A stretch of DNA of 14,983 bases from Deltaproteobacteria bacterium. GTDB lineage: Bacteria; Desulfobacterota; Desulfuromonadia; Desulfuromonadales; Geothermobacteraceae. The notes below the pieces were generated by a model that worked only from the letters and a program-made list of their open reading frames with translations, had not been told where the DNA came from and did no database searches. Where the stretch lies: NCBI GenBank assembly GCA_003695205.1, contig RFIO01000563.1, forward strand, positions 1 through 14,983. Direction: 5' to 3'. Of the stretch, positions 8,101 to 14,237 are shown in pieces (position 1 is the stretch's first letter; the number at the start of each line of letters is the position of its first letter). A program made the position numbers and the translations under genes.

Positions 8101-8652
8101 ATTCGTCGTTTCGCCACCGTCGACACCGCCAGCCTGGCCGAGTGCAGCGACAAGGAGAAGGTCCGCATCTGCGGTATGATCAGCGGCCTGAAGGAGCTGA
8201 CCACCAAGAAGGGCGACCGCATGGCCTTTATCACCCTCGAGGACCTCAACGGTTTTGTCGAGGGAGTTGTCTTTCCGGATACCTACGCCGAGGCTCGTGA
8301 GCTGCTGCAGGGGGAGGACCCGCTGCTGATCACCGGCGTGGTCGAGGTTGGCGAGGAGAGCAACAAGCTCACGGTTGACAAAATTCAGTCGCTGGCCGAA
8401 GTCCAGGCCGGGGAGACACGCGAAGTCCACTTCCGCCTGTCCACCCCCGGGCTGGACGACACAACCCTGCGCCGGTTGCGCGAGCTGATCGAGCGCCACC
8501 GTGGGGATTGCCGGGTCTTCCTGCATATGGTCATCCCGGATCGCAGCGAAACCCTGCTGAAACTGCCTGAACGTCTTCGGGTTGCGCCGAGCGACCAAAT
8601 GATGGATGATGCCGAGCGTCTTTTCGGCTATAATGTCGTCACTTTCGCATAG
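5176..8652 (+). CDS. dnaE: DNA polymerase III alpha subunit
   Basis: The 1158-residue replicative polymerase catalytic subunit (DnaE1 class; E. coli has 1160). Order: PHP domain (about 1-280), palm/thumb/fingers (about 280-830), helix-hairpin-helix region, internal clamp-binding motif QESLF (920-924), OB fold (about 995-1070) and C-terminal tau-binding domain. The catalytic aspartates are D412 and D414 in MPDIDVDFCI and D566 in VKFDFLGL, each offset by 11 from E. coli D401/D403/D555. GPGRGSAAGSLVAYA and YGFNKSHSAAYALV are intact. The PHP domain keeps all metal-ligand positions I can place: H10, H12, D19, H44, E69, H92, C142, D210, H212. E. coli has lost several of these. The ATG at 5176 has GGAG spaced 5 bases. 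It lies 68 bases after maf and 65 before accA, all co-directional. Confidence 0.99.
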   Translation: MQHANFVHLHLHSQYSLLDGAIKIDDLVRKVHDLNMPAVAITDHGNMHGAIEFYQKAQAAGVKPIIGSELYVAPESRFKKSDARGSSEASYHLVLLCMNQVGYRNLCHLVTAANVEGFYYRPRVDWDLLREHNEGLIAMTACLGGELPVLINLGQMDEARERARAMAEIFDDGRFYLELQENHIPEQAVVNRGLKQIAADLDLPLVATNDCHYLNREDAQAHEVLLCVQTGKTMDDPNRFRFSNDQFYLKTPEEMAAMFADCPESLENTVRIAERCNLELDFSTYHFPQYEKPADKSLDEVLAEMARDGLDKRLEAIRRLKPDFSDEEEQRYRERLETELDCIKQMGFPGYFLIVSDFINWAKDHDIPVGPGRGSAAGSLVAYAIRITDIDPMPYNLLFERFLNPERISMPDIDVDFCIYGREKVIDYVREKYGEKNVAQIITFGTMQAKGVVRDVGRALGMTYNEVDKIAKLIPAVLGMTLEQALKQEPKLVELRDKDPRVKELINIALALEGLTRHASTHAAGVVVTPKPLPEYLPLYKDQKADSLVTQYSMSYVEKIGLVKFDFLGLKTLTVINNAVRLIRSGVNPDFDLKAVPDDDEKTYQLLSRGETTGVFQLESSGMKEYLVKLKPSCFEDLIAMVALYRPGPLGSGMVDSFIKRKHGQEQFDYPFPQLEPILKDTYGVIVYQEQVMLIAQVLANYSLGGADLLRRAMGKKKPEEMAKQKEIFLAGARENKLDLKKAEAVFDLMEKFAAYGFNKSHSAAYALVAYHTAYLKAHYPVEFMAALLTEDMENTDKVIKNINEVRSMGIEVLPPDINASDRTFTVHEGQIRFGLGAVKGAGSAALDAILAVRREAEFSSLSDFCERVDLRRVNKKVVEALIKCGAFDSLGGHRAQYLEALEDAMETASRIQREREIGQESLFGSEEIHTSSNGVSYGQLPDIEPWDEKVKLGFEKESLGFYISGHPLARYRETIRRFATVDTASLAECSDKEKVRICGMISGLKELTTKKGDRMAFITLEDLNGFVEGVVFPDTYAEARELLQGEDPLLITGVVEVGEESNKLTVDKIQSLAEVQAGETREVHFRLSTPGLDDTTLRRLRELIERHRGDCRVFLHMVIPDRSETLLKLPERLRVAPSDQMMDDAERLFGYNVVTFA

Positions 8653-8664
8653 AACCTGATACCG

Positions 8665-8695
8665 GCGCCCGCTGCCATGGATGGAGTACGGGCGC
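8665..8695 (+). other. Hairpin in the dnaE-accA gap
   Basis: A perfect 7-bp inverted repeat GCGCCCG (8665-8671) / CGGGCGC (8689-8695) encloses 17 bases, extendable by CC/GG with one bulged base. It occupies about half of the 65-base gap, ends 12 bases before the accA ribosome-binding site, and has no T-run. It is more likely a processing or stability element, or an operator, than a terminator. Confidence 0.35.
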
Positions 8696-8717
8696 GGTCC
8701 GCTTTGTGGAGAGTCCC

Positions 8718-9671
8718 ATGCAATATCACCTCGATTTCGAAAAACCGCTGGTCGAGCTGGAACAGAAGATTCGCGAACTGCGCGACTATTCGACCGCCAA
8801 CGTCGACTTTTCCAGCGAGATCAAAAAACTTGAGAAAAAGGCTGTCAAGCTGCGCGAAGAGATCTTTACCAACCTGACCCGCTGGCAGCGCACCCAGCTG
8901 GCCAGGCACCAGAACCGGCCCTACACCCTCGACTATATCCAGCACATCTTTACCGACTGGTTCGAAGTACATGGCGATCGCAACTTCCGCGACGACCCGG
9001 CGCTGGTGTGCGGTTTCGCCCGTCTCGACGGGGAGCCCTGTGCCGTAATCGGTCACCAGAAGGGGCGCGATACCAAGGAAAAGGTGCACCGCAACTTCGG
9101 CATGCCCAACCCGGAGGGCTATCGCAAGGCCTTGCGGGTGATGAAGATGGCCGAGCAGTTCGGCCTGCCGATCTTTACCTTCGTCGATACTCCCGGCGCC
9201 TTTCCCGGTATCGGAGCCGAGGAGCGCGGTCAGGCCGAGGCGATCGCCCGCAACCTGCGCGAGATGGCGGCGCTCAAGGTTCCCCTGATCGTTACCGTGA
9301 CCGGCGAGGGCGGTTCCGGTGGTGCTTTGGCCATCGCCGTCGGCAACCGGGTGATGATGATGCAGTATTCGGTCTACGCCGTCATCTCCCCCGAGGGCTG
9401 CGCCGCCATTCTCTGGTCGGACGGCACCCGCGGGCCCGAGGCGGCCGAGGCCCTGAAACTGACGGCCTCCGATATCGATTCGCTCGGCTGTGTCATCGAT
9501 GACATCATTCCCGAGCCGCCCGGTGGCGCCCACGCCAATCACGAGGCCGCGGCACAGAACGTCAAGTCCTACCTGAAAAAGCATCTTGACGAGCTGCGAG
9601 GTCTCTCCCCCGAGGAACTGGTTGAACAGCGCTACCAGAAGTTCCGGGCCATGACCCGGGTCAAGGAGTAA
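8718..9671 (+). CDS. accA: Acetyl-CoA carboxylase carboxyltransferase subunit alpha
   Basis: A 317-residue alpha subunit of the carboxyltransferase half of acetyl-CoA carboxylase. With AccD it moves the carboxyl group from carboxybiotin-BCCP to acetyl-CoA, making malonyl-CoA for fatty-acid synthesis in the cytosol. It has the usual N-terminal helical segment (residues 1-60: FEKPLVELEQKIREL, then LTRWQRTQLARHQNRPYTLDY). The crotonase-like core follows with PIFTFVDTPGAFPGIGAEERGQ, the oxyanion-forming EGGSGGALAIAVGN and SVYAVISPEGCAAILW. Length matches E. coli AccA (319). The ATG at 8718 is preferred to an in-frame GTG at 8706 because GGAG lies 6 bases upstream of it and the protein then begins where the family does. 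The next gene follows after 10 bases. Confidence 0.98.
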   Translation: MQYHLDFEKPLVELEQKIRELRDYSTANVDFSSEIKKLEKKAVKLREEIFTNLTRWQRTQLARHQNRPYTLDYIQHIFTDWFEVHGDRNFRDDPALVCGFARLDGEPCAVIGHQKGRDTKEKVHRNFGMPNPEGYRKALRVMKMAEQFGLPIFTFVDTPGAFPGIGAEERGQAEAIARNLREMAALKVPLIVTVTGEGGSGGALAIAVGNRVMMMQYSVYAVISPEGCAAILWSDGTRGPEAAEALKLTASDIDSLGCVIDDIIPEPPGGAHANHEAAAQNVKSYLKKHLDELRGLSPEELVEQRYQKFRAMTRVKE

Positions 9672-9681
9672 GATTCCGGCT

Positions 9682-10611
9682 GTGGCGGCCCGCGTCCTGG
9701 GACTCGGCCAGTGCTGCTGGGACCGGATCGGCCTGGTTCGGGACTGGCCCGGAGTCGACAGCAAGACCGAACTGCTGCGGCTGGTCGAACAGGGGGGCGG
9801 TCCCGTCGCCACCGCCCTGGTAGTTCTTGCCCGGCTGGGAATCTCCGTTCAGTTCTGCGGACGGATCGGTTGCGATACCGAGGGGCGGCTGATAAGCGAC
9901 GATCTGCAGGCCGAAGGGGTCGACTGTTCGCTGCTTCAGCGGGATGCCCGGGGACGCAGCCAGACGGCGATGATCATTGCCGAGCAGGGCAGGGGCCGGC
10001 GCAACGTCTTCTGGCAGAGGCGCCAGGGCGATGGGATTCAGGTCGATGAGAGGGTTGAGACGGCCATCGCCTCCGCCGAGATCCTTCTGCTGGACGACCT
10101 TGATGCCGAGGCGGCGCTGGCGGCGGCCCGCATCGCCAGGGCTGCCGGCACCCTGACTGTGCTCGATGGCGGTTCGCTTCGCCCCCACTCCCGCGAACTG
10201 CTGCCTCTCATCGATCACCTGGTTGTCAGTGAGCGATTCGCGCGCCAGTGGCTGCCCGGGGCCGAACCCGAGGCCGCGTTGATGGATCTGGCCCGATCGG
10301 GTGGCCAGGTGACCGTTACCCTGGGCGAGCGCGGTTGCCTGTCGCTGGTGGAGGGGCAGCCGGTCCGTGTGCCGGCTTTTCCCGTGGATGCAGTCGATAC
10401 CACCGGTTGCGGTGACGTGTTTCACGCCGGTTACGTGTACGGGCTGCTGCAGGAATGGCCCCTGGTGAAAATTCTTGAGTTTGCCTCCGCCTGTGCCGCC
10501 CTCAAGGCTCGCGGTCCGGGCGGCCGCTTCGCGCCGCGCCGAATCGATGAGGTTTTCGATTTTCTTGCCCGACATGCCCCTGACGACACCTGGAGCCATG
10601 CTGAAGACTGA
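9682..10611 (+). CDS. PfkB-family carbohydrate/nucleoside kinase, substrate unknown
   Basis: A 309-residue ribokinase-fold kinase. It has an N-terminal G-x-G-x-C-C-W-D opening (GLGQCCWD, residues 6-13), the GGG-PVATALVVLARLG substrate lid and helix (38-52), and the C-terminal PfkB signature DTTGCGDVFHAG (239-250) with catalytic base D245 and the anion-hole glycines. Transfers phosphate from ATP to a sugar or nucleoside hydroxyl; the sequence does not tell which. The start is GTG at 9682, 10 bases after the accA stop; AAGGAG at 9663-9668, inside the accA end, is 13 bases away, longer than ideal. The end overlaps rlpA by 14 bases. No sugar transporter or pathway gene is nearby. Confidence 0.88.
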   Translation: MAARVLGLGQCCWDRIGLVRDWPGVDSKTELLRLVEQGGGPVATALVVLARLGISVQFCGRIGCDTEGRLISDDLQAEGVDCSLLQRDARGRSQTAMIIAEQGRGRRNVFWQRRQGDGIQVDERVETAIASAEILLLDDLDAEAALAAARIARAAGTLTVLDGGSLRPHSRELLPLIDHLVVSERFARQWLPGAEPEAALMDLARSGGQVTVTLGERGCLSLVEGQPVRVPAFPVDAVDTTGCGDVFHAGYVYGLLQEWPLVKILEFASACAALKARGPGGRFAPRRIDEVFDFLARHAPDDTWSHAED

Positions 10612-11359
10612 CCTATCCTGCCGTTTGTTTCCCGCGTTTTTTCTCCTCATCGCCACGCTGGGGCTGGCCTCCTGCGGCCCGGCGGTGCGCACCGAAGTGA
10701 TCAACACTCCGGAGACCAGCTCGCTGAAAGGGCACCAGCGCCCCTACATGGTCAACGGCAAACGGTATGATCCGCTCAGGGACCACAGCGGGTTTGTTGA
10801 ACAGGGAACGGCCAGCTGGTACGGTCCCAAGTTTCACGGCCGCAAGACGAGCAACGGCGAAACCTTCGACATGTATGCCCTGACCGCGGCGCACAAGACC
10901 TTGCCGCTGGGCGTTTCGGTCCGGGTGACCAACCTGAACAACGGCCGGCAGGTGGTGGTGCGGGTCAACGACCGGGGGCCTTTCGTCGCCGGGCGCGTCA
11001 TCGACCTCTCGTTTGCCGCCGCCAAACAGCTCGACATGGTCGATGCCGGCACCGCGCCGGTGCGGGTCGAGGCCCTGGGATATCGGGCCGGTGAGAGCTA
11101 CCGGCAGCCCGAGACCTATGATGTCGGTGTCTTTGCCGTTCAGGTCGGTGCCTTCAGCCGCAACGATAATGCCCACCGTCTCGCCAACCGCTTGCGCAGC
11201 CGGTTCGGATCGGCCCGTGTCACGCAGGGGGTGGTCAACGGTCGCCGTTACTACCGGGTCTGGGTCGGCCGGTTCACCAGCCTGGCGCAGGCTGAGAGGA
11301 CCAGTCAGCAGCTGGCCTCTGGATCTTTTCCCGGCGCCTTCGTGGTGGCACTGCAGTGA
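10598..11359 (+). CDS. rlpA: RlpA: septal lytic transglycosylase lipoprotein with SPOR domain
   Basis: A 253-residue lipoprotein. The signal peptide ends in a lipobox LASC with lipidated Cys26. A double-psi beta-barrel domain at about 68-160 carries QGTASWYGPKFHGRKTSNGE and VRVNDRGPF. A C-terminal SPOR domain (about 178-253, VFAVQVGAFSRNDNAHRLANRL) binds denuded peptidoglycan at the septum. E88, D91, H99 and D125 have the same spacing (3, 8, 26) as catalytic-region residues E120, D123, H131 and D157 of Pseudomonas RlpA, so lytic activity is likely. The ATG at 10598 lies inside the end of the kinase gene, with GGAG only 2 bases away; an in-frame ATG at 10574 is an alternative that adds 8 residues. 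The stop overlaps the rhodanese start. Confidence 0.95.
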   Translation: MLKTDLSCRLFPAFFLLIATLGLASCGPAVRTEVINTPETSSLKGHQRPYMVNGKRYDPLRDHSGFVEQGTASWYGPKFHGRKTSNGETFDMYALTAAHKTLPLGVSVRVTNLNNGRQVVVRVNDRGPFVAGRVIDLSFAAAKQLDMVDAGTAPVRVEALGYRAGESYRQPETYDVGVFAVQVGAFSRNDNAHRLANRLRSRFGSARVTQGVVNGRRYYRVWVGRFTSLAQAERTSQQLASGSFPGAFVVALQ

Positions 11360-11664
11360 CCCGGGACGAAGTTTTGCCGCGGTTGCAGGCCGACGAAATC
11401 CTTGTGGTCGACGTGCGCCATTCCTTCGAGTTTCGTGCCGGGCATATAACCGGTGCGGTGAATATCCCATTCTGGCAGGGGAATCGGCTGGTTGAGCTGG
11501 CCGAATCGGAAGACCGTGAGCTGGTTCTTACCTGCGAGCACGGCCCGCGGGCCTGGCTGGCGGCGGGGCTGATCCGGGCCAGGACCGGCCGTGCGGTCGA
11601 TCTTCTTCATGGGCACATGTCCGGCTGGAAACGTGCCGGGTTGCCTTTAGCCAAAACGTCCTGA
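11356..11664 (+). CDS. Single-domain rhodanese-like sulfurtransferase
   Basis: A 102-residue rhodanese domain protein without signal peptide. It shows the classic VVDVRHSFEFRAGHITGAVNIP opening (residues 17-38) and the active-site loop C60-E-H-G-P-R-A, in which C60 would carry the persulfide. The C-terminal HGHMSGWKRAGLPL matches the family's final GGxxxWxxxGxP motif with substitutions. It starts with GTG at 11356 overlapping the rlpA stop as GTGA, so translation depends on rlpA. The sulfur acceptor is unknown. Confidence 0.9.
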   Translation: MTRDEVLPRLQADEILVVDVRHSFEFRAGHITGAVNIPFWQGNRLVELAESEDRELVLTCEHGPRAWLAAGLIRARTGRAVDLLHGHMSGWKRAGLPLAKTS

Positions 11665-11671
11665 TATCAAA

Positions 11672-12001
11672 ATGAGCCGCGACAGGAAAATTTTCCGCAT
11701 CTATTTCAACAGCCAGGGCAAGTCCTACGAACTCTATGCCCGGGAAGTCGTCCAGTCAGAACTGTACGGATTCGTTGAGATCCGCCAGCTGCTGTTCGGC
11801 GAGAAATCGAGTATCGTCGTCGACCCGTCTGAGGAGAGCCTGAAAAAGGAGTTCGGCGACGTCAAGAGCCTGCTTTTGCCGTTTCAGGCCATCAGTCGCA
11901 TCGAACAGGTGGAAAAGGAAGGCCCCGGCAAGATTCTGCCGCTGGTACCGACCGGGCAGGCTGGAGAGGCCGGCGTCCCGCCCTCCGGCAAGCCGACCTG
12001 A
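11672..12001 (+). CDS. DUF1820 family protein
   Basis: A 109-residue protein recognisable as DUF1820 by its start IFRIYFNSQGKSYELYAREVVQSELYGFVEI and by EKSSIVVDPSEESLKKEFGDVKSLLLPFQAISRIEQVEKEG. The family has no established function. It is small, soluble and mostly beta, with a disordered C-terminal tail rich in Gly and Pro. It begins 7 bases after the rhodanese stop with no clear Shine-Dalgarno sequence, so translation probably relies on the upstream gene. It ends the plus-strand operon and converges on a minus-strand gene whose stop is 22 bases away; I see no good terminator in that gap. Confidence 0.9.
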   Translation: MSRDRKIFRIYFNSQGKSYELYAREVVQSELYGFVEIRQLLFGEKSSIVVDPSEESLKKEFGDVKSLLLPFQAISRIEQVEKEGPGKILPLVPTGQAGEAGVPPSGKPT

Positions 12002-12023
12002 GACCGCGCCGATTCCCTTCCTG

Positions 12024-12815
12024 TTATCTTCTGCTGCCCGATCGAAACAGCTCCTGAAGCTGCCTGCGCCTTGATGCCGGCAGGCGCCTGCTGGCCAGAA
12101 GCTCGCTGATCTGCGCCCGGTTGAGCTGGCGTTTCCAGGCCAGGTACCAGACCATCGGTGTCCTGGGATGCTTGAGGATGGCCAGGCGCAGCTGCGGCCG
12201 GTTCTGCCAGCGCGGGTGGCGAGCAATCATCGAAATGGTATCGGCGCTGGCATTGGCGCCGCGCAGAAACTGCAGCAGGGCGGCTTCCTTGAGGTGGGGA
12301 TTGTCAAGGCAGGCGGCAAGGGTCTGGGCGCGGCCTTCCCCGACCAGGGCGGCGAGGATGCCGGGAGTCGCCCGGCGGGCCAGGGTAATCTTCTGCCCCA
12401 GGGGGATTTCCGGCAGACGCTTGACAATCTGCCTTTCGGCGGCGATGCGCTGGTCGGATGTGTGCCCCGGCAACAGGCAGATGTCGAGCAGCTCGAACAG
12501 GTAGAGATGGGGCAGAAGTGCCAGGGCCATGGGCGCCGGCAGATTCGGATGGCGGGCCATGGCGACCAGGACCCGGTGACTGGCGCCCTCGCGACGGGCC
12601 TGGTAGAGCTTTTTGAGAATTTCCTCGTCCAGGTCGCGGCGCCTGAGCAGGGCCAGCAGGTGCTCCTCGTTAAGCGCGGGATTTTTCAGCAAATTGAGCA
12701 GAACCTGGCGATCGGAATCCTGCAGCAGATGCCAGAGCCGTTCGTCGTCGGCCCGCAGGGCATCAATCAGCTTCTGCGCCTGGTCTCCGACAGGTCCGCC
12801 GGTCCCCCCGGGCAT
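12024..12815 (-). CDS. Helical-repeat protein of unknown function, downstream of tgt
   Basis: A 263-residue soluble protein built of short two-helix repeats like HEAT or leucine-rich-repeat-variant proteins. A turn motif of Asn/His-Pro recurs at residues 45-48 (NPAL), 89-92 (HPNL), 172-175 (NPHL), 200-203 (HPRW) and 216-219 (HPRT), each inside an amphipathic helix pair such as LLNLLKNPALNEEHLLALL. The C-terminus is strongly basic. The ATG at 12815 is chosen over an upstream in-frame start because GGAGG lies 5 bases before it and it sits 1 base after the tgt stop, giving translational coupling. Such repeats usually form a binding scaffold; the partner is unknown, though location suggests expression with tgt. 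Confidence 0.75.
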   Translation of the reverse strand: MPGGTGGPVGDQAQKLIDALRADDERLWHLLQDSDRQVLLNLLKNPALNEEHLLALLRRRDLDEEILKKLYQARREGASHRVLVAMARHPNLPAPMALALLPHLYLFELLDICLLPGHTSDQRIAAERQIVKRLPEIPLGQKITLARRATPGILAALVGEGRAQTLAACLDNPHLKEAALLQFLRGANASADTISMIARHPRWQNRPQLRLAILKHPRTPMVWYLAWKRQLNRAQISELLASRRLPASRRRQLQELFRSGSRR

Positions 12816-12816
12816 G

Positions 12817-13944
12817 TCAGCCTCCCTTGCGGCTGCGGTCGTAGAAACCGTACTCCTCGAGAAAAGCCTGTTTGAAATCGGCAAAGCAGCCCTGCTCGAT
12901 CGCGGCGCGGGCATCGGCCATTATCTGCAGGTAGAAGTGCACATTGTGAATGGCGGCGAGGGTCGCGCTGAGTACTTCGTTGGCGTTGTACAGGTGGTGC
13001 AGGTAGGCGCGCGTGAAATTGCGGCAGCAGTAGCAGTCGCAGTTGGTGTCGACCGGGTAGAAGTCGCGCCGGTATTTGCGCTGGGTCAGGCGCATGCGAC
13101 CGCGACGGGTGAACAGGGTGGCGCTTCGCGCGTAGCGGGTCGGGATCACGCAGTCGAACATATCCATGCCCCGCTCGATGCTTTCCAGGATGTCTTCGGG
13201 CAGGCCGACTCCCATCAGGTAGCGCGGCTTGTGCTCCGGCAGGAAGGGTTCGGTAAAATCGACCACCTGCTTGAGCAGTTCGAGACCTTCGCCGACACTG
13301 ACGCCGCCAATGGCGTAGCCGGGAAAGTCCATGGCGGTCAGGGCTCGGGCGCATTCGGCGCGCAGATCCTGGTAGACGCTCCCCTGAACGATGCCGAACA
13401 GGGCCTGGTCCTCACGCCTGTGATGGGTCAGGCAGAGTTCGGCCCAGCGCAGGGTCTTGCGAATCGATTTGGCGGCGTAATCATGACTGGCCGGGTAGGG
13501 AATGCACTCGTCGAAGGCCATGATGATGTCGGCTCCGAGGGCGTTTTCAATCGTCATCGCCTCTTTCGGTCCGAGAAAGGTCTGCTCACCGGTGACTTCG
13601 TTGCGGAACGTGACGCCGTCTTCGCCTATCTGTTTTTTCGGCAGGGAGAAGACCTGGAAGCCGCCGCTGTCAGTCAGGATCGGTTTGTCCCAGTGCATGA
13701 ACCGATGCAGACCACCGGCCTTTTCGACCAGCCCCTCGCCCGGTTTGAGGTGAAGGTGATAGGTGTTGGCGAGAATGATCTGTGCCCCGGCCTCCCTGAC
13801 CTGGTCGGGTGTCATCGCCTTGAGAGCCCCATGCGTGCCGACCGGCATGAAGATCGGCGTTTCAATGGTGCCGTGCGGGGTATGGACCCGGCCGCGGCGG
13901 GCCCGGGTGCTGGTGTCCTTGCAGAGCAGGTCGAAGGAGAACAT
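12817..13944 (-). CDS. tgt: tRNA-guanine transglycosylase
   Basis: A 375-residue enzyme (same length as E. coli Tgt) that exchanges guanine at wobble position 34 of GUN-anticodon tRNAs for the queuosine precursor preQ1. The general acid/base is D92 in LTDSGGFQVFSL. The nucleophile is D264 in MFDCVIPTR. The zinc ligands are C302, C304, C307 and H333. All these match the E. coli numbering. GGVSVGEG and YLMGVGLPEDI are also present. The loop after the nucleophile reads TRYARSATLF instead of the common TRNARNGxLF, in the segment that recognises the tRNA. The ATG at 13944 has AAAGG spaced 6 bases. The gene is divergent from sdhC and followed after 1 base by the repeat protein. Confidence 0.98.
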   Translation of the reverse strand: MFSFDLLCKDTSTRARRGRVHTPHGTIETPIFMPVGTHGALKAMTPDQVREAGAQIILANTYHLHLKPGEGLVEKAGGLHRFMHWDKPILTDSGGFQVFSLPKKQIGEDGVTFRNEVTGEQTFLGPKEAMTIENALGADIIMAFDECIPYPASHDYAAKSIRKTLRWAELCLTHHRREDQALFGIVQGSVYQDLRAECARALTAMDFPGYAIGGVSVGEGLELLKQVVDFTEPFLPEHKPRYLMGVGLPEDILESIERGMDMFDCVIPTRYARSATLFTRRGRMRLTQRKYRRDFYPVDTNCDCYCCRNFTRAYLHHLYNANEVLSATLAAIHNVHFYLQIMADARAAIEQGCFADFKQAFLEEYGFYDRSRKGG

Positions 13945-13978
13945 GACAGCCTTTCGCGCCGAAGGTTTCGGACAAGAG

Positions 13979-14012
13979 GGTTTTAGCAGAAAACCGCGCG
14001 GCTCACAAGCCG
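13979..14012 (-). other. Two adjacent stem-loops in the tgt leader
   Basis: GGTTTT/AAAACC (13979-13984 with 13990-13995, 5-base loop) and CGGCT/AGCCG (13999-14003 with 14008-14012, 4-base loop) are perfect inverted repeats 35-68 bases upstream of the tgt start. In the tgt transcript they would fold as two consecutive hairpins. I could not fit them to the preQ1 riboswitch consensus. Function unknown. Confidence 0.35.
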
Positions 14013-14098
14013 TGTCGCTTCTTCCTGGGGCGGGCGAAAAATTACGTTTTCATGAGGGGTTAGAGTTGTTGCAACTGGTGGAACATGGTTTTGAATTT

Positions 14099-14137
14099 TG
14101 TATACAGTGTGCATCTTTTCGGTTGACATGTATACAG
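14099..14137. repeat. Two TGTATACAG palindromic repeats 30 bp apart
   Basis: Identical 9-mers TGTATACAG lie at 14099-14107 and 14129-14137; the first 8 bases of each are a perfect palindrome. The 30-bp spacing is close to three helical turns, so both would face the same side of the DNA. The right copy begins at the base after the -35 box TTGACA. This arrangement is typical of two operator sites for a dimeric repressor. GntR-type regulators bind GT..AC palindromes of this sort, but the regulator is not in the window and its family is a guess. Confidence 0.6.
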
Positions 14138-14152
14138 GATAGGTGCTATCAA
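14123..14152 (+). promoter_or_regulatory. Putative promoter for the sdhC operon
   Basis: TTGACA (14123-14128) is a perfect -35 box; TATCAA (14147-14152, 4 of 6) follows after 18 bases. The spacer contains the right TGTATACAG copy and a second perfect inverted repeat, GATAG-GTG-CTATC (14138-14150), running into the -10. The predicted start is near 14159, about 195 bases before the sdhC ATG. A weaker candidate, TTGCAA (14069-14074) with TTGAAT (14091-14096), would start near 14103, at the left repeat. Confidence 0.5.
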
Positions 14153-14155
14153 ATG

Positions 14156-14178
14156 CAGGCTTGCGAGGCCTGTTTTTT
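14156..14178 (+). terminator. Intrinsic-terminator-like hairpin in the sdhC leader
   Basis: CAGGC (14156-14160) pairs with GCCTG (14168-14172), extended by a T-G and a T-A pair to a 7-bp stem with triloop GCG, and is followed at once by six T's (14173-14178). This is a textbook intrinsic terminator for plus-strand transcription, yet the gene to its left (tgt) is transcribed the other way. It would therefore act on a transcript starting inside the intergenic region: attenuation of sdhC or the end of a small RNA. Confidence 0.6.
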
Positions 14179-14189
14179 CGGGCCTTTTT
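14166..14189 (+). terminator. Second, overlapping terminator-like hairpin
   Basis: AGGCC (14166-14170) can instead pair with GGCCT (14181-14185) across a 10-base loop, with one further wobble pair, and four T's follow (14186-14189). It uses the 3' arm of the preceding hairpin, so the two structures exclude each other. Confidence 0.4.
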
Positions 14190-14237
14190 CCTGCCATTCT
14201 GGACGCGTTCAACGTTTTTAGAACAGGGGGTTTTTCG

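Noticed and set aside
8628..9812. Open frame of 394 codons on the minus strand opposite accA
   Set aside because: Antisense shadow of accA; no recognisable motifs.
12613..13986. Open frame of 457 codons on the plus strand opposite tgt
   Set aside because: Antisense to tgt, which has every catalytic and zinc residue.
13945..14012. preQ1 riboswitch upstream of tgt
   Set aside because: There are hairpins and an ACCCTCT stretch on the tgt strand, but no A-rich tail pairing into the loop, so the preQ1-I pseudoknot cannot be built convincingly.
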